From Paraburkholderia lacunae (lineage in GTDB: Bacteria > Pseudomonadota > Gammaproteobacteria > Burkholderiales > Burkholderiaceae), in the NCBI RefSeq assembly GCF_003353175.1, contig NZ_QHKS01000011.1, positions 62,001 to 126,000 on the forward strand: a stretch of 64,000 bases of DNA. Direction: 5' to 3'. How positions within the stretch are numbered: position 1 is the first letter of the stretch; each line of letters opens with the position of its first letter. Under the pieces are notes generated by a model that was not told the origin of the DNA, made no database searches, and was given only the letters and a program-made list of their open reading frames with translations. Made by a program: the position numbers and the translations under genes. Shown here piece by piece: positions 18,256 through 27,938 of the stretch.

Positions 18256-18869
18256 TGCGCCCCCAGGAGTGGATAGCCGGCTGCGAGCAGCATGCGCGAC
18301 AGGGCGATCAGCGGCAGCCCGACCAGCGCGGTCGGATCGTCCGAGTGGATGGCGTCGAGCAGCGCGATGCCGAGGCCTTCGGATTTGGCGCTGCCGGCGA
18401 CGTCGTACGGCGTTTCGGCATGCAGATAGGCCTCCAGCGCGGCGTCCGGCAGATTGCGGAACAGCACGCGCGTGATGACGCCGACCGATTGCGCCGTGCC
18501 CGAGCGGCTGTCGAACAGGCACAGTGCACTATGAAACAGCACTTCGCGGCCGCGCATCGCCTGCAACTGGGCGAGCGCCTTGCCGTGCGTGCCGGGCTTG
18601 CCGATTTGCAGGCCGTCGTAGGTGGCGACCTGATCGGAGCCGATCACGAGCACGGCTTCGCCGGCGCCGAGGCTGGCGGCCGCTGCGCGGGCTTTCGCTT
18701 CGGCGAGCCGCAGCGCGGTCACTTCCGGCGTTTCGCCCGCGAGCGGCGTTTCGTCGATGGCCGGTACGACGACCTCGAATGGAATGCGCAGGCGCTCGAG
18801 TAATTCGCGACGATACGGCGAACTCGACGCCAGAATCAGGCGTGGCGGGCGATTGGGGGAATCTGGCAT
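18252..18869 (-). CDS. yceF: Maf-family nucleotide pyrophosphatase (YceF type, 7-methyl-GTP)
   Basis: House-cleaning enzyme hydrolysing modified nucleoside triphosphates; the YceF branch prefers 7-methyl-GTP. The 205-aa protein has LILASSSPYRRELLERL near residue 11, VIGSDQVA near 75 and KSEGLGIALLD near 165. The SDQV form and the position beside yceD-rpmF-plsX point to YceF. ATG 18869 is preferred over an in-frame TTG at 18875. Divergent from yceD, with the rpmF-operon promoter between them. Confidence 0.87.
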   Translation of the reverse strand: MPDSPNRPPRLILASSSPYRRELLERLRIPFEVVVPAIDETPLAGETPEVTALRLAEAKARAAAASLGAGEAVLVIGSDQVATYDGLQIGKPGTHGKALAQLQAMRGREVLFHSALCLFDSRSGTAQSVGVITRVLFRNLPDAALEAYLHAETPYDVAGSAKSEGLGIALLDAIHSDDPTALVGLPLIALSRMLLAAGYPLLGAQ

Positions 18870-18940
18870 GGTCAACCAACGGCTAGGGAGGCGGGGCGTA
18901 CAGGGTTGTGCGGCGCGCGCACGTGTACGGGCTTAAGTGT

Positions 18941-18969
18941 TTGACTCGAAAAGACAAAACGGATATGAT
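18941..18969 (+). promoter_or_regulatory. sigma-70 promoter of the yceD-rpmF-plsX-fab operon
   Basis: TTGACT at 18941-18946 and TATGAT at 18964-18969 are spaced by exactly 17 bases. The start codon of yceD lies about 125 bases downstream. Confidence 0.75.
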
Positions 18970-19093
18970 TTCGGGCTTTTCACCGGTATGCTTGCGCTAA
19001 GCGGGCCTTCGTATTGCTATCCATACGGGTTTCGCGGGCCGCTTCGCAAACTGGTTTATCCCCGGCGAAATCCTTGCCGACGCAGGAGCGCAC

Positions 19094-19738
19094 ATGACTC
19101 AACATCCTGGCAACCCTGCTGGTCTTACCGACCCGCACGAGCTCGATCTGTTCGAATTTGCGCGGAGTGGGCGTCAGGCCGCGGGTGTCGTGCGCGTCTC
19201 GCAACTGCCGCGCATGTTAAACGAAGTCCCGGCAGAAGCGCCAGACCGCGATACCGCGTTCACCTGGCAAGCCGAAGGGGCGACGCAGCCGGAATTGCAG
19301 GACGACGGCACCGAGGGGCCACAGCCTTATTTGAGGATGGCGGTTCACGGCGCCGCATGGCTCGAATGCCAGCGCTGCATGGCGCCGTATTCGCAGACGT
19401 TCAACGTCGATGCAACTTACCGGATCGTCAGCACTGAGGCGGAAGCCGAAGAGTTTCCGCTTGACGAGGATGAAGTCGAAGTGATCGTGGGCTCGCGCCA
19501 GTTCGATCTCATCGACTTGATCGAAGAAGAGTTGCTGCTTTCCTTGCCGCTCGTGCCCAAGCACGAGGTCTGTCCGGAAGTGCACGAGAGCCTCGTCTCT
19601 GGTGTGGCCGGTGCGGAAGGCGAGGGCGACGAGGCTGCACTGGATGAGGCTGATGAGGGCGGCGAGCCCGAACGGCCCAATCCGTTCGCGGCGCTCGAAA
19701 GTCTCAAGCGCGGTGAGCCGGACGACAAGAAGCACTGA
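19094..19738 (+). CDS. yceD: YceD/DUF177 family 23S rRNA accumulation protein
   Basis: A 214-aa acidic protein of the DUF177 family, whose members are needed for normal 23S rRNA levels and are almost always encoded before rpmF. WLECQRCMAPY near residue 94 carries the C-x-x-C pair of the family and LIDLIEEELLLSLPLVPKHEVC follows near 140. The C-terminal 40 residues are a Glu/Asp-rich tail. First gene of a long operon; rpmF follows after 101 bases. Confidence 0.9.
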   Translation: MTQHPGNPAGLTDPHELDLFEFARSGRQAAGVVRVSQLPRMLNEVPAEAPDRDTAFTWQAEGATQPELQDDGTEGPQPYLRMAVHGAAWLECQRCMAPYSQTFNVDATYRIVSTEAEAEEFPLDEDEVEVIVGSRQFDLIDLIEEELLLSLPLVPKHEVCPEVHESLVSGVAGAEGEGDEAALDEADEGGEPERPNPFAALESLKRGEPDDKKH

Positions 19739-19839
19739 ACAGTTGCGTGGGAGCGCGATGCGGGCGCATTGGCCATCCGGCCAGTGGCGGAGACCGGATC
19801 GGGCTGTGTTAGAATTCGGAAAATTTTTAGGAGTTAGTC

Positions 19840-20019
19840 ATGGCAGTTCAACAAAATAAGAAGTCGCCGTCGAAGCGCGGCATGCACCGTTCGCACGATT
19901 TCCTGACGGCAGCGCCGCTGGCTGTGGAACCGAGCACGGGCGAAGTGCATCTGCGTCACCACGTTAGCCCGAACGGCTACTATCGCGGCAAGAAAGTCGT
20001 CAAGACGAAGAACGACTAA
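19840..20019 (+). CDS. rpmF: 50S ribosomal protein L32
   Basis: A 59-aa ribosomal protein, [20 protein letters not shown] at its start, ending in [14 protein letters not shown]. The N-terminal [18 protein letters not shown] and the central [12 protein letters not shown] are diagnostic for L32. It is preceded by a good ribosome-binding site (AGGAG, 19829-19833). It lies between yceD and plsX, the conserved bacterial arrangement linking ribosome and lipid synthesis. Confidence 0.97.
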
Positions 20020-20096
20020 TCGTTTCACTGCGTTGCGCCCCTTGGCGTTTCGCGTGGCGATCGGCTCGCTTGACATTTTCCCGGCTCGGCAAAAAG

Positions 20097-20120
20097 GCGG
20101 CATTCAACTGCCGCTTTTTT
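20097..20120 (+). terminator. terminator between rpmF and plsX
   Basis: Stem GCGGCA / TGCCGC with a six-base loop (20097-20114) is followed by six T. It probably trims or attenuates the rpmF transcript, giving more L32 message than lipid-gene message (inference). Confidence 0.7.
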
Positions 20121-20191
20121 GTGTCGATCGCAGTTGGCGCTTTGGCGCCCACTGCGGTCCCATGCAGGGCGCCTGAAATTCGTCGCACTCC

Positions 20192-21298
20192 ATGACAGTA
20201 AAGCTCACGATAGATTGCATGGGAGGCGACCACGGCCCGTCCGTGACCGTTCCCGCGGCCGTCAACTTCGTTCGTTCGCATCCTGACGCGCAGTTGCTGC
20301 TCGTCGGCATTGAAAGTGCGATTCGTGCGCAATTGAAGAAGTTGAAGGCTCAGGACCTGCCGGCGCTGACCGTCGTACCTGCGACGGAGATCGTCGCCAT
20401 GGACGATCCGGTCGAAGTCGCGCTGCGCAAGAAAAAAGACTCGTCCATGCGCGTGGCGCTGAACCGCGTCAAGGAAGGCGAGGCACAAGCCTGCATTTCT
20501 GCCGGCAACACCGGCGCGCTGATGGCGGTCTCGCGGTATGTGCTGAAAACGCTGTCGGGCATCGAACGCCCGGCCATCGCGTTTGCTCTGCCCAACCCCA
20601 ATGGCTACACGATGATGCTCGACCTGGGCGCCAACGTCGATTGCGAGCCGCAGCATCTGCTGCAGTTCGCCGAGATGGGGCACGCGCTCGTGTCCGCGCT
20701 CGAAGGCCGCGACCGGCCCACCATCGGTCTGCTCAACATCGGCGAAGAGGTCATCAAGGGTAACGACACCATCAAACGTGCCGGCGAACTGCTGCGCGCG
20801 AGTACACTTAACTTTCACGGCAACGTTGAAGGCGACGACATTTTCAAGGGCACGGTCGACGTGATCGTCTGCGACGGTTTCGTCGGCAATGTCGCGCTGA
20901 AGACGTCGGAAGGCCTCGCGCAGATGCTCTCCAACATCATCAAGGAAGAGTTCGGCCGTTCGTGGCTGACCAAGGTGATGGCGGTGCTCGCCTTGCCGGT
21001 ATTGATGCGCTTCAAGAAACGCGTCGACCATCGGCAATATAACGGCGCCGCATTGCTCGGCCTGCGCGGACTGGTGATCAAAAGTCACGGTTCGGCGGAT
21101 GCCTACGCGTTTGAGTGGGCTATCAAACGCGGGTATGATGCCGTCAAAAACGGCGTGCTGGAGCGCCTTGCGCGAGCGATGGAAGAGAACGCGGGTTCTC
21201 TCGAACAGGCGGCGCGCGACGCAAGCGGTGCGGGTCACGCAAGCCCGCTCGCAGGCCAGCCGGCCGAGCCCTACGCTGCGCAATCCTCGAAGGCATAA
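20192..21298 (+). CDS. plsX: phosphate acyltransferase PlsX
   Basis: Makes acyl-phosphate from acyl-ACP, the first step of phospholipid synthesis through PlsY. The 368-aa protein starts [20 protein letters not shown], then has [13 protein letters not shown] near 95, [10 protein letters not shown] near 145 and [16 protein letters not shown] near 230, all PlsX signatures. The C-terminal 30 residues are an Ala-rich tail. Its TAA shares a base with the fabH ATG (TAATG). Confidence 0.95.
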   Translation: MTVKLTIDCMGGDHGPSVTVPAAVNFVRSHPDAQLLLVGIESAIRAQLKKLKAQDLPALTVVPATEIVAMDDPVEVALRKKKDSSMRVALNRVKEGEAQACISAGNTGALMAVSRYVLKTLSGIERPAIAFALPNPNGYTMMLDLGANVDCEPQHLLQFAEMGHALVSALEGRDRPTIGLLNIGEEVIKGNDTIKRAGELLRASTLNFHGNVEGDDIFKGTVDVIVCDGFVGNVALKTSEGLAQMLSNIIKEEFGRSWLTKVMAVLALPVLMRFKKRVDHRQYNGAALLGLRGLVIKSHGSADAYAFEWAIKRGYDAVKNGVLERLARAMEENAGSLEQAARDASGAGHASPLAGQPAEPYAAQSSKA

Positions 21299-22287
21299 TG
21301 GCTCAATCGACAATTTATTCCCGCGTGCTGGGCACCGGCAGCTACCTGCCGCCCGCGCGCGTCACCAATCAGGATCTGGCTGAGCGTCTCGCGAAGCAGG
21401 GCATCGAGACGAGCGACGAATGGATCATCGCCCGCACGGGCATCCATGCTCGCCACTTCGCTGAACCCGATGTCACCACCAGCGATCTGGCGCTGATCGC
21501 GTCACAGCGCGCGATCGAAGCAGCCAATATCGATCCGCAAACCATCGATCTGATCATCGTTGCAACCTCCACGCCGGACTTCGTGTTTCCGAGCACGGCG
21601 TGCCTGTTGCAGAACAAGCTCGGCATCAGGAACAACGGCGCGGCGTTCGACGTGCAGGCCGTCTGTTCCGGCTTTGCTTACGCGGTGGCGACAGCGGACA
21701 GCTTCATTCGCAGCGGCCAGCATCGCACGGCGCTCGTGATCGGCGCGGAAACCTTCTCGCGTATTCTCGATTTCAACGACCGCACCACCTGCGTGCTGTT
21801 CGGCGACGGCGCGGGCGCGGTGATCCTGTCGGCGTCCGAGGAGCCGGGCGTGCTCGCTAGCGCGTTGCATGCCGACGGCAGCTATTCGAACATCCTGTGC
21901 ACGCCGGGCAACGTGAACGGCGGCGTGATCGCCGGCAGCGCCTTCCTGCATATGGACGGGCAGGCCGTGTTCAAGCTTGCCGTCAACGTGCTCGAAAAGG
22001 TCGCGGTCGAAGCGCTCGCAAAGGCCGATCTGGCGGCTGCGCAGATCGACTGGCTAATTCCGCACCAGGCCAATATCCGCATCATGCAGAGCACCTGCCG
22101 CAAGCTCGGCTTGCCGCAGGAACGCATGGTCGTCACAGTGGGCGAGCACGGCAATACGTCGGCTGCGTCCATTCCGCTCGCATTCGACGTCGCGGTGCGC
22201 GACGGCCGCATCCAGCGCGGCCAGAACGTGCTGATCGAAGGCGTCGGCGGCGGCTTTACGTGGGGTGCATCGGTTATCCGCTACTAG
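21298..22287 (+). CDS. fabH: beta-ketoacyl-ACP synthase III
   Basis: Starts fatty-acid synthesis by condensing acetyl-CoA with malonyl-ACP. The 329-aa protein carries the Cys-His-Asn triad: AVCSGFAYA near residue 120, [11 protein letters not shown] near 255 and [12 protein letters not shown] near 285. N-terminal [18 protein letters not shown] and C-terminal [15 protein letters not shown] are typical. Coupled to plsX by a one-base overlap; fabD follows 108 bases later. Confidence 0.96.
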   Translation: MAQSTIYSRVLGTGSYLPPARVTNQDLAERLAKQGIETSDEWIIARTGIHARHFAEPDVTTSDLALIASQRAIEAANIDPQTIDLIIVATSTPDFVFPSTACLLQNKLGIRNNGAAFDVQAVCSGFAYAVATADSFIRSGQHRTALVIGAETFSRILDFNDRTTCVLFGDGAGAVILSASEEPGVLASALHADGSYSNILCTPGNVNGGVIAGSAFLHMDGQAVFKLAVNVLEKVAVEALAKADLAAAQIDWLIPHQANIRIMQSTCRKLGLPQERMVVTVGEHGNTSAASIPLAFDVAVRDGRIQRGQNVLIEGVGGGFTWGASVIRY

Positions 22288-22395
22288 ATAGCGGCGACGA
22301 GCCGGCGGGCGCTGTTTGCGGCGCCCCCGTACGCGCGGAAGCCGCATGGACGGCGCGCGCCACTCACATCTGACTAATTCGATTTTGGGGACGAT

Positions 22396-23331
22396 ATGAA
22401 ATTTGCGTTCGTTTTTCCTGGGCAAGGCTCGCAGTCAGTCGGCATGCTCAACGCATTCGCCGATCATGCGGTCGTGCGTGAGACGGTTCAGGAAGCATCC
22501 GACGCGCTCAACCAGGACCTCGGCAAGCTGATCGCCGAAGGCCCCGCCGAAGATCTGAACCTCACTACCAACACCCAGCCGGTCATGCTGACGGCAGCCT
22601 ACGCGATCTATCGCGCGTGGCAGCAGTCCGGCGGCCTGAAGCCGGCGATTGTTGCCGGCCACAGCCTCGGTGAATATACCGCGCTGGTCGCGGCGGGCGC
22701 AATCGCATTCCGCGACGCTGTGCCGCTTGTGCGTTTTCGCGCGCAGGCGATGCAAACGGCGGTGCCGGTTGGTGAAGGCGGCATGGCTGCGATTCTCGGC
22801 CTCGACGACGAGACTGTGCGGGCGGTGTGCGCGGAAGCGTCGGTTGCAGGTATCGTCGAAGCGGTCAATTTCAATGCGCCTGCGCAAGTCGTGATCGCTG
22901 GCCACAAGGCCGCGGTCGAAAAGGCCTGCGAAGTCGCGAAGGCGAAGGGCGCGAAGCGCGCGTTGCCGCTGCCGGTTTCGGCGCCGTTCCACTCGTCGCT
23001 GCTCAAGCCGGCATCGGATCAGCTGCGCGAATACCTGGCGAGCGTCGACGTTCAGGTGCCTTCCATTCCGGTGATCAACAATGTCGACGTCGCGGTCGTC
23101 AACGAGCCGGCAAAGATCAAGGACGCGCTGGTGCGCCAGGCGGCCGGTGCGGTGCGCTGGGTCGAAAGCGTGCAGGCGATGGCTGGGCAAGGCGCCACGC
23201 ACGTGATCGAATGCGGTCCGGGCAAGGTCCTTGCGGGTTTGACCAAGCGTATCGACGGCAACCTGGTCGGCGCCTCGGTGTTCGATCCGGCTTCGCTCGA
23301 AGAAACGCTCAAGCTTGTTACCGCAGGCTGA
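22396..23331 (+). CDS. fabD: malonyl-CoA:ACP transacylase
   Basis: Transfers malonyl from CoA to ACP. The 311-aa protein begins MKFAFVFPGQGSQSVGM and has the nucleophile elbow GHSLGEYTAL near residue 90, the conserved VNFNAPAQVVIAG near 155 and the catalytic histidine in PVSAPFHSSLLKPA near 195. Full length. Sits between fabH and fabG in the fatty-acid operon. Confidence 0.96.
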   Translation: MKFAFVFPGQGSQSVGMLNAFADHAVVRETVQEASDALNQDLGKLIAEGPAEDLNLTTNTQPVMLTAAYAIYRAWQQSGGLKPAIVAGHSLGEYTALVAAGAIAFRDAVPLVRFRAQAMQTAVPVGEGGMAAILGLDDETVRAVCAEASVAGIVEAVNFNAPAQVVIAGHKAAVEKACEVAKAKGAKRALPLPVSAPFHSSLLKPASDQLREYLASVDVQVPSIPVINNVDVAVVNEPAKIKDALVRQAAGAVRWVESVQAMAGQGATHVIECGPGKVLAGLTKRIDGNLVGASVFDPASLEETLKLVTAG

Positions 23332-23416
23332 ACTCCCCCGTGTAAGCGCCGGGCATCGGCGGCAAAAATCGGCATCAGGAATCAATCAGCCCTCCGAAGG
23401 GCATCCGGACTGACAG

Positions 23417-24166
23417 ATGGAAAAGACTCTCGACAAGCAGATCGCAATCGTGACGGGCGCTTCGCGCGGCATCGGCCGTGCGATCGCACTGGAACTGGCG
23501 CGCCAGGGCGCGACGGTGATCGGCACGGCGACCAGCGAAAGCGGCGCAACGGCAATCACTGAAGCGTTTAGCGCGGCAGGCGTGAACGGCCGCGGCGCGG
23601 TGCTCAACGTCAACGACGCGGCCGCGGCAGAAGCGCTGATCGACGGCACGGTGAAGGAGTTCGGCGCGCTGCACGTACTCGTGAACAACGCCGGCATCAC
23701 GCAAGACCAGCTGGCCATGCGTATGAAGGACGACGACTGGGACGCGGTGATCGACACCAATCTCAAGTCGGTGTTCCGTCTGTCGCGTGCGGTGCTGCGC
23801 CCGATGATGAAGGCCCGTGGCGGCCGCATCATCAATATCACGTCGGTGGTCGGCTCGGCCGGCAATGCGGGGCAAGCCAACTACGCCGCCGCGAAAGCGG
23901 GCGTGGCGGGCATGACGCGAGCGCTCGCACGTGAGATCGGCAGCCGCGGCATCACCGTGAATTGTGTCGCGCCGGGCTTTATCGATACCGACATGACCAG
24001 GACCCTGCCGGAAGAGCAGCAAACCGCGCTGAAGACGCAGATTCCGCTAGGCCGCCTCGGCAGCCCGGAAGATATTGCGCACGCCGTCGCGTTTCTCGCG
24101 TCGCCGCAAGCGGGTTATATCACCGGCACGACGCTGCATGTGAACGGCGGAATGTACATGTCGTAA
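23417..24166 (+). CDS. fabG: 3-oxoacyl-ACP reductase
   Basis: NADPH-dependent reductase of beta-ketoacyl-ACP. The 249-aa SDR protein has the TGASRGIGRAIAL cofactor loop near residue 12, NNAGITQDQL near 88 and the Ser-Tyr-Lys triad in NITSVVGSAGN...ANYAAAKAG (about 137-156), and ends GGMYMS as FabG does. A terminator-like hairpin separates it from acpP. Confidence 0.96.
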   Translation: MEKTLDKQIAIVTGASRGIGRAIALELARQGATVIGTATSESGATAITEAFSAAGVNGRGAVLNVNDAAAAEALIDGTVKEFGALHVLVNNAGITQDQLAMRMKDDDWDAVIDTNLKSVFRLSRAVLRPMMKARGGRIINITSVVGSAGNAGQANYAAAKAGVAGMTRALAREIGSRGITVNCVAPGFIDTDMTRTLPEEQQTALKTQIPLGRLGSPEDIAHAVAFLASPQAGYITGTTLHVNGGMYMS

Positions 24167-24213
24167 CCAATTTCGGTTACTATCCGCGCCTTGATGCGTT
24201 TGCAAATGCGTAA

Positions 24214-24253
24214 GGCGCATGCCTTGACAGCAACCGGATGCGCCGCTTTTTTG
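24214..24253 (+). terminator. terminator or attenuator between fabG and acpP
   Basis: Arms GGCGCAT (24214-24220) and ATGCGCC (24238-24244) are perfectly complementary, and GCTTTTTTG follows. A possible -10 (TAAAAT, 24270-24275) lies just downstream, so acpP may also have its own promoter. Confidence 0.55.
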
Positions 24254-24317
24254 CCGGGTCAAACCTGATAAAATGCGCGCACCTGTATTTTTGAACTTCT
24301 TTTCCCTTGGAGGGGTA

Positions 24318-24557
24318 ATGGACAATATCGAACAGCGCGTCAAGAAGATCGTCGCAGAACAACTGGGCGTTGCAGAAGCTGAAATCAAGAACGAGGCTTC
24401 ATTCGTGAACGACCTGGGCGCTGACTCGCTTGACACCGTCGAACTCGTGATGGCCCTCGAAGACGAATTCGGCATGGAAATTCCGGATGAAGAAGCCGAG
24501 AAGATCACGACCGTTCAGCAAGCGATCGATTACGCTCGCGCGAACGTCAAGGCCTAA
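24318..24557 (+). CDS. acpP: acyl carrier protein
   Basis: Carries growing acyl chains on 4'-phosphopantetheine. The 79-aa acidic protein starts [18 protein letters not shown] and has the attachment serine in [18 protein letters not shown] (Ser near residue 37). A strong ribosome-binding site (GGAGGGG) precedes ATG 24318; an in-frame ATG at 24273 is rejected. AcpS, which would charge it, is encoded at 37802 in the same window. Confidence 0.98.
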
Positions 24558-24776
24558 AGTCATTCGCGCCTGCGTTTCAGCGTTGGCGGCGTATGACGCC
24601 CTGCCGTGTCGGTTGCCGACGCCAGCGGGGCTGGTGTTTTTTGCCGTGCAGGAGCCAGCGATGTTGACAGCGCAATTTTCCGCGCGATTGCCGACTTAAC
24701 AGCCACAGGGCATACAGGGCAGATTCCTGTAGCCGCTGTGGCTTTTGCTTTTGTCATCTATGAAAAAGGGGTTACC

Positions 24777-26015
24777 GTGAGCCGCCGTCGTGTTGTTGTT
24801 ACAGGCCTGGGGCTGATTTCGCCTGTTGGCAATAATGTTGCCGACGGCTGGGCCAATCTGGTCGCCGGCAAGTCGGGTATTGCCAATATCACGAAGTTCG
24901 ACGCGTCGAACTTTTCGACTCGTTTCGCCGGCGAGGTGAAGGGCTTCAATATCGAGGACTACATCCCCGGCAAGGAAGCGCGCCACATGGATACGTTCAT
25001 CCATTACGGCGTGGCTGCGGGCATCCAGGCGATGCAGGACAGCGGCCTCGAAGTCACTGATGAGAATTCGGAGCGCATCGGCGTGGTGGTCGGTTCGGGC
25101 ATTGGCGGCTTGCCGATGATCGAGGTGACGCAAACCGAGTTGCTGAATCGCGGTCCGCGCCGCATTTCGCCGTTCTTCGTGCCGGCTTCGATCATCAACA
25201 TGATCTCCGGCCATCTGTCGATCAAGTTCGGCATCAAAGGCCCGAATCTCGCGATCGTTACCGCGTGTACCACGGGGCTGCACTGTATTGGCGAGGCTTC
25301 GCGCCTGATCGAATACGGCGACGCCGACGTGATGATCGCCGGCGGCGCGGAATCGACCGTGTCGCCGCTCGGTATCGGCGGCTTTGCGGCGGCGCGTGCG
25401 CTGTCGCAACGCAACGACGATCCGGCAACGGCGAGCCGTCCGTGGGACAAGGATCGCGACGGTTTCGTGCTGGGCGAGGGCGCCGGGGTGATGGTGCTCG
25501 AAGAGTACGAACACGCGAAGGCGCGCGGCGCGAAGATTTACGCCGAAGTCGGCGGCTATGGGATGAGCGGCGACGCCTATCACATGACCGCGCCGCTGGA
25601 AGACGGCGACGGCGCACGCCGCTGCATGCTGGCCGCTCTGAAGAACGCGGGTGTCAACTCCGATCAGGTGAATTACCTGAACGCGCACGGCACGTCCACG
25701 CCGCTCGGCGACCTGGCCGAAACCACCGGCATCAAGCGCGCTTTCGGCGACCACGCCAAAGACATGGTCGTGAATTCGACCAAGTCGATGACGGGCCACC
25801 TGCTGGGCGGCGCCGGTGGTCTGGAGTCCGTGTTCACTGTGCTGGCTGTGCATCATCAGGTGTCGCCACCGACGATCAACATCTTCAACCAGGATCCGGC
25901 CTGTGATCTCGATTACTGCGCGAACACTGCGCGGGAGATGAAGATCGACGTCGCGCTGAAGAACTCGTTCGGGTTCGGCGGCACGAACGGCACGCTGGTT
26001 TTCAAGCGCGCCTGA
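24777..26015 (+). CDS. fabF: beta-ketoacyl-ACP synthase II
   Basis: Elongating ketosynthase. The 412-aa protein (GTG start, [18 protein letters not shown]) has the catalytic cysteine in [13 protein letters not shown] near residue 163 and the two histidines in [11 protein letters not shown] near 303 and [13 protein letters not shown] near 340. The GTG at 24777 gives the standard length and follows an AAAGGGG sequence; an out-of-frame ATG 17 bases before it would decode only a short peptide. A weak terminator-like hairpin (24622-24642) lies in the 219-base gap after acpP. Confidence 0.96.
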   Translation: MSRRRVVVTGLGLISPVGNNVADGWANLVAGKSGIANITKFDASNFSTRFAGEVKGFNIEDYIPGKEARHMDTFIHYGVAAGIQAMQDSGLEVTDENSERIGVVVGSGIGGLPMIEVTQTELLNRGPRRISPFFVPASIINMISGHLSIKFGIKGPNLAIVTACTTGLHCIGEASRLIEYGDADVMIAGGAESTVSPLGIGGFAAARALSQRNDDPATASRPWDKDRDGFVLGEGAGVMVLEEYEHAKARGAKIYAEVGGYGMSGDAYHMTAPLEDGDGARRCMLAALKNAGVNSDQVNYLNAHGTSTPLGDLAETTGIKRAFGDHAKDMVVNSTKSMTGHLLGGAGGLESVFTVLAVHHQVSPPTINIFNQDPACDLDYCANTAREMKIDVALKNSFGFGGTNGTLVFKRA

Positions 26016-26030
26016 CCATCTGATCGCCGG

Positions 26031-26516
26031 GTGACGCGCCAGTCGACGACGCCGGCTCAGCCGGCAGCTTCCCCCGAATCGGCAACGCCGAACGGAGCGC
26101 CGCAACGAATTGCGTTGCGGCGCTCCATCGCCATGCGCGCCGCCTTGGGCGTTTTCGTTCTGACCGCCGCGCTGGCTGTCCATACCTGCCTCGCGTCGCG
26201 TCTGGGCGCGTGGCAGGCGCTTCCGTTGTCGCTCGCCGGGTTGGCGTTGCTGGCGCTGTGCGCAGCGAGATATGAGCGCGCGCAGCCTGTCGCGCTCAAC
26301 CTCGGGCCGGACGGATTGTCTGCGTGGGATCGCGCGGGGAACCTGCTGGCGCAGGGCCGCATTGCCGGCTGTTCGCAATGGAGCGGCCGTCTGCTCGTTC
26401 TGGCCCTGGCGCCGGATCATGGGCGCCCCCGTACGCTATTGGTCGCCGCCGACGCACTCACAGCACCTGTCTTCCGGGAACTGGCGGTGCGGGGCCGGCG
26501 CGGCGCAGGTGCGTGA
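26031..26516 (+). CDS. YgfX-like inner-membrane protein
   Basis: A 161-aa protein (GTG start) with a 35-residue Pro/Ala-rich N-terminus, two adjacent membrane spans (about 38-56 and 60-78) and a soluble C-terminal part with LNLGPDGLSAWDRAGNLLAQGRI and a final VFRELAVRGRR. The two-span hairpin followed by a small beta-rich domain ending in an f-R-x-L-x-v-R pattern resembles the YgfX/CptA family (PF07254), known in E. coli as a membrane partner of SdhE. That assignment is inference. It lies 15 bases after fabF and about 100 before rpoE. Confidence 0.6.
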   Translation: MTRQSTTPAQPAASPESATPNGAPQRIALRRSIAMRAALGVFVLTAALAVHTCLASRLGAWQALPLSLAGLALLALCAARYERAQPVALNLGPDGLSAWDRAGNLLAQGRIAGCSQWSGRLLVLALAPDHGRPRTLLVAADALTAPVFRELAVRGRRGAGA

Positions 26517-26550
26517 CTGTAACGACTGTAACCGCTGTTACCGTAGTAAC
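26515..26550. repeat. 9-bp tandem repeat upstream of rpoE
   Basis: Two exact copies of GACTGTAAC (26515-26523, 26524-26532) are followed by two diverged copies (26533-26541, 26542-26550). GTAAC-CGCT-GTTAC inside it is an inverted repeat that could be an operator. Confidence 0.55.
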
Positions 26551-26617
26551 GTGCCGTGATGAGGGGGACGCTACAATGGTGCCCCGCCATGCGCCCTATA
26601 GTTAACGGATTTATCAG

Positions 26618-27217
26618 GTGAGCGAAAAAGAAATTGATCAGGTGCTGGTCGAGCGCGTCCAGAAGGGCGACAAGGCCGCGTTCGAGCTTCTGGTCTCCAA
26701 ATACCACCGCAAGATTCTCCGGCTGATCTCGCGCCTCGTGCGGGACCCCGCCGAAGTAGAAGACGTCGCTCAGGACGCCTTTATCAAGGCGTACCGGGCA
26801 TTACCGCAGTTTCGCGGCGAATCGGCGTTTTATACGTGGTTGTACCGGATTGCGGTCAATACGGCAAAGAACTACCTTGCGACCCAGGGGCGGCGCGCAC
26901 CGACATCGACCGAAGCGGATGCTGAAGAAGCTGAAACTTTCTCGGACGCCGACCAACTAAGGGATATCAACACGCCTGAGTCGATGTTGATGAGCAAGCA
27001 GATCGCTGAGACGGTCAATGCTGCGATGGCGGTTTTACCGGAAGAGTTGCGCACCGCCATTACTCTTCGTGAAATTGAGGGTTTGAGCTACGAGGAAATC
27101 GCTGACATGATGGGTTGCCCAATTGGCACCGTCAGATCACGAATTTTCCGCGCTCGCGAAGCCATTGCGGCAAAATTGCGTCCGTTGCTTGACACACCTG
27201 AAGGCAAGCGCTGGTAA
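26618..27217 (+). CDS. rpoE: RNA polymerase sigma factor RpoE/AlgU
   Basis: Extracytoplasmic-function sigma factor for envelope stress. The 199-aa protein (GTG start, MSEKEIDQVLVERVQKGDKAAF) has region 2 with LISRLVRDPAEVEDVAQDAFIKAYRALPQFRGESAFYTWLYRIAVN and region 4 with LREIEGLSYEEIADMMGCPIGTVRSRIFRAREAI. Close to E. coli RpoE and Pseudomonas AlgU. rseA, rseB and mucD follow, forming the whole regulatory module. Confidence 0.96.
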   Translation: MSEKEIDQVLVERVQKGDKAAFELLVSKYHRKILRLISRLVRDPAEVEDVAQDAFIKAYRALPQFRGESAFYTWLYRIAVNTAKNYLATQGRRAPTSTEADAEEAETFSDADQLRDINTPESMLMSKQIAETVNAAMAVLPEELRTAITLREIEGLSYEEIADMMGCPIGTVRSRIFRAREAIAAKLRPLLDTPEGKRW

Positions 27218-27301
27218 TCGACCAGCCGGCAGGACGGGGGCGTGGGTGCAATATCTGAGTTAGTGGTGTCACTACGGGGTGTTTGTAAGATGGGGAGCAT
27301 C

Positions 27302-27934
27302 ATGGGGTCGGTCTCGATGCAATCGCAAGCCAGCTCGCGCAGCGAGCGTCTGTCCGCTTTTGTCGACGGTGAGCTGTTCGGTGAAGAGCATCTGAATCTG
27401 AACAAGTTTTTGTCCGAACTGGACCGCGAAGATCGTGCCGCCTGGTCGAGCTATCACCTGATCGGCGACGCTCTGCGTTCCGACGATCTGGCGGTCAGCC
27501 CGGCGGCGAGCAGCGCGTTCCTGAGCGGTTTTGCCGCGCGCTTCGAAAACGAGCCGCACGTGCTCGCGCCTGCCCCGATGCCTGTCGCGCGTCGTCTGCT
27601 GGCTTTGCGCCGCCGCGTTGTACCGGCTTTTGCCGTCGCCGCCGCCGCCGCTACCCTGACGTGGATCGTCGTGCCGCAACTGCAGGGCGTGCCGGGCGGT
27701 CCGGGTGTTACGCAAGTCGCGTCGGTCCAGGCGCGTGGCGATGCGCTGCAACGTGTGGCCATGGCTTCCGTGCCGGCCGCGACCGTTGCGCCGATCGCAC
27801 CAGACGCCAATATCATTCGTGATGCAAGTCTCGACCAGTATCTGGAAGCTCACCAGCAATTCGCGCAACAACCGGTCATGCCGGGGTCGATGCCGCTGAT
27901 CCGCGCTGCCGCCGTCTCTACGCAAGGCCAATAG
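27302..27934 (+). CDS. rseA: anti-sigma-E factor RseA
   Basis: Inner-membrane anti-sigma factor that holds RpoE inactive until proteolysis. The N-terminal cytoplasmic part contains RLSAFVDGELFGEEHLNLNKFLSELDREDRAAWSSYHLIGDALRSD, the RpoE-binding domain, and a single membrane span (VVPAFAVAAAAATLTWIVV, about residues 102-120) precedes a periplasmic tail. ATG 27302 is chosen because GGGGAG sits a few bases before it; ATG 27290 is an alternative. It ends 4 bases before rseB. Confidence 0.88.
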   Translation: MGSVSMQSQASSRSERLSAFVDGELFGEEHLNLNKFLSELDREDRAAWSSYHLIGDALRSDDLAVSPAASSAFLSGFAARFENEPHVLAPAPMPVARRLLALRRRVVPAFAVAAAAATLTWIVVPQLQGVPGGPGVTQVASVQARGDALQRVAMASVPAATVAPIAPDANIIRDASLDQYLEAHQQFAQQPVMPGSMPLIRAAAVSTQGQ

Positions 27935-27938
27935 TTTG

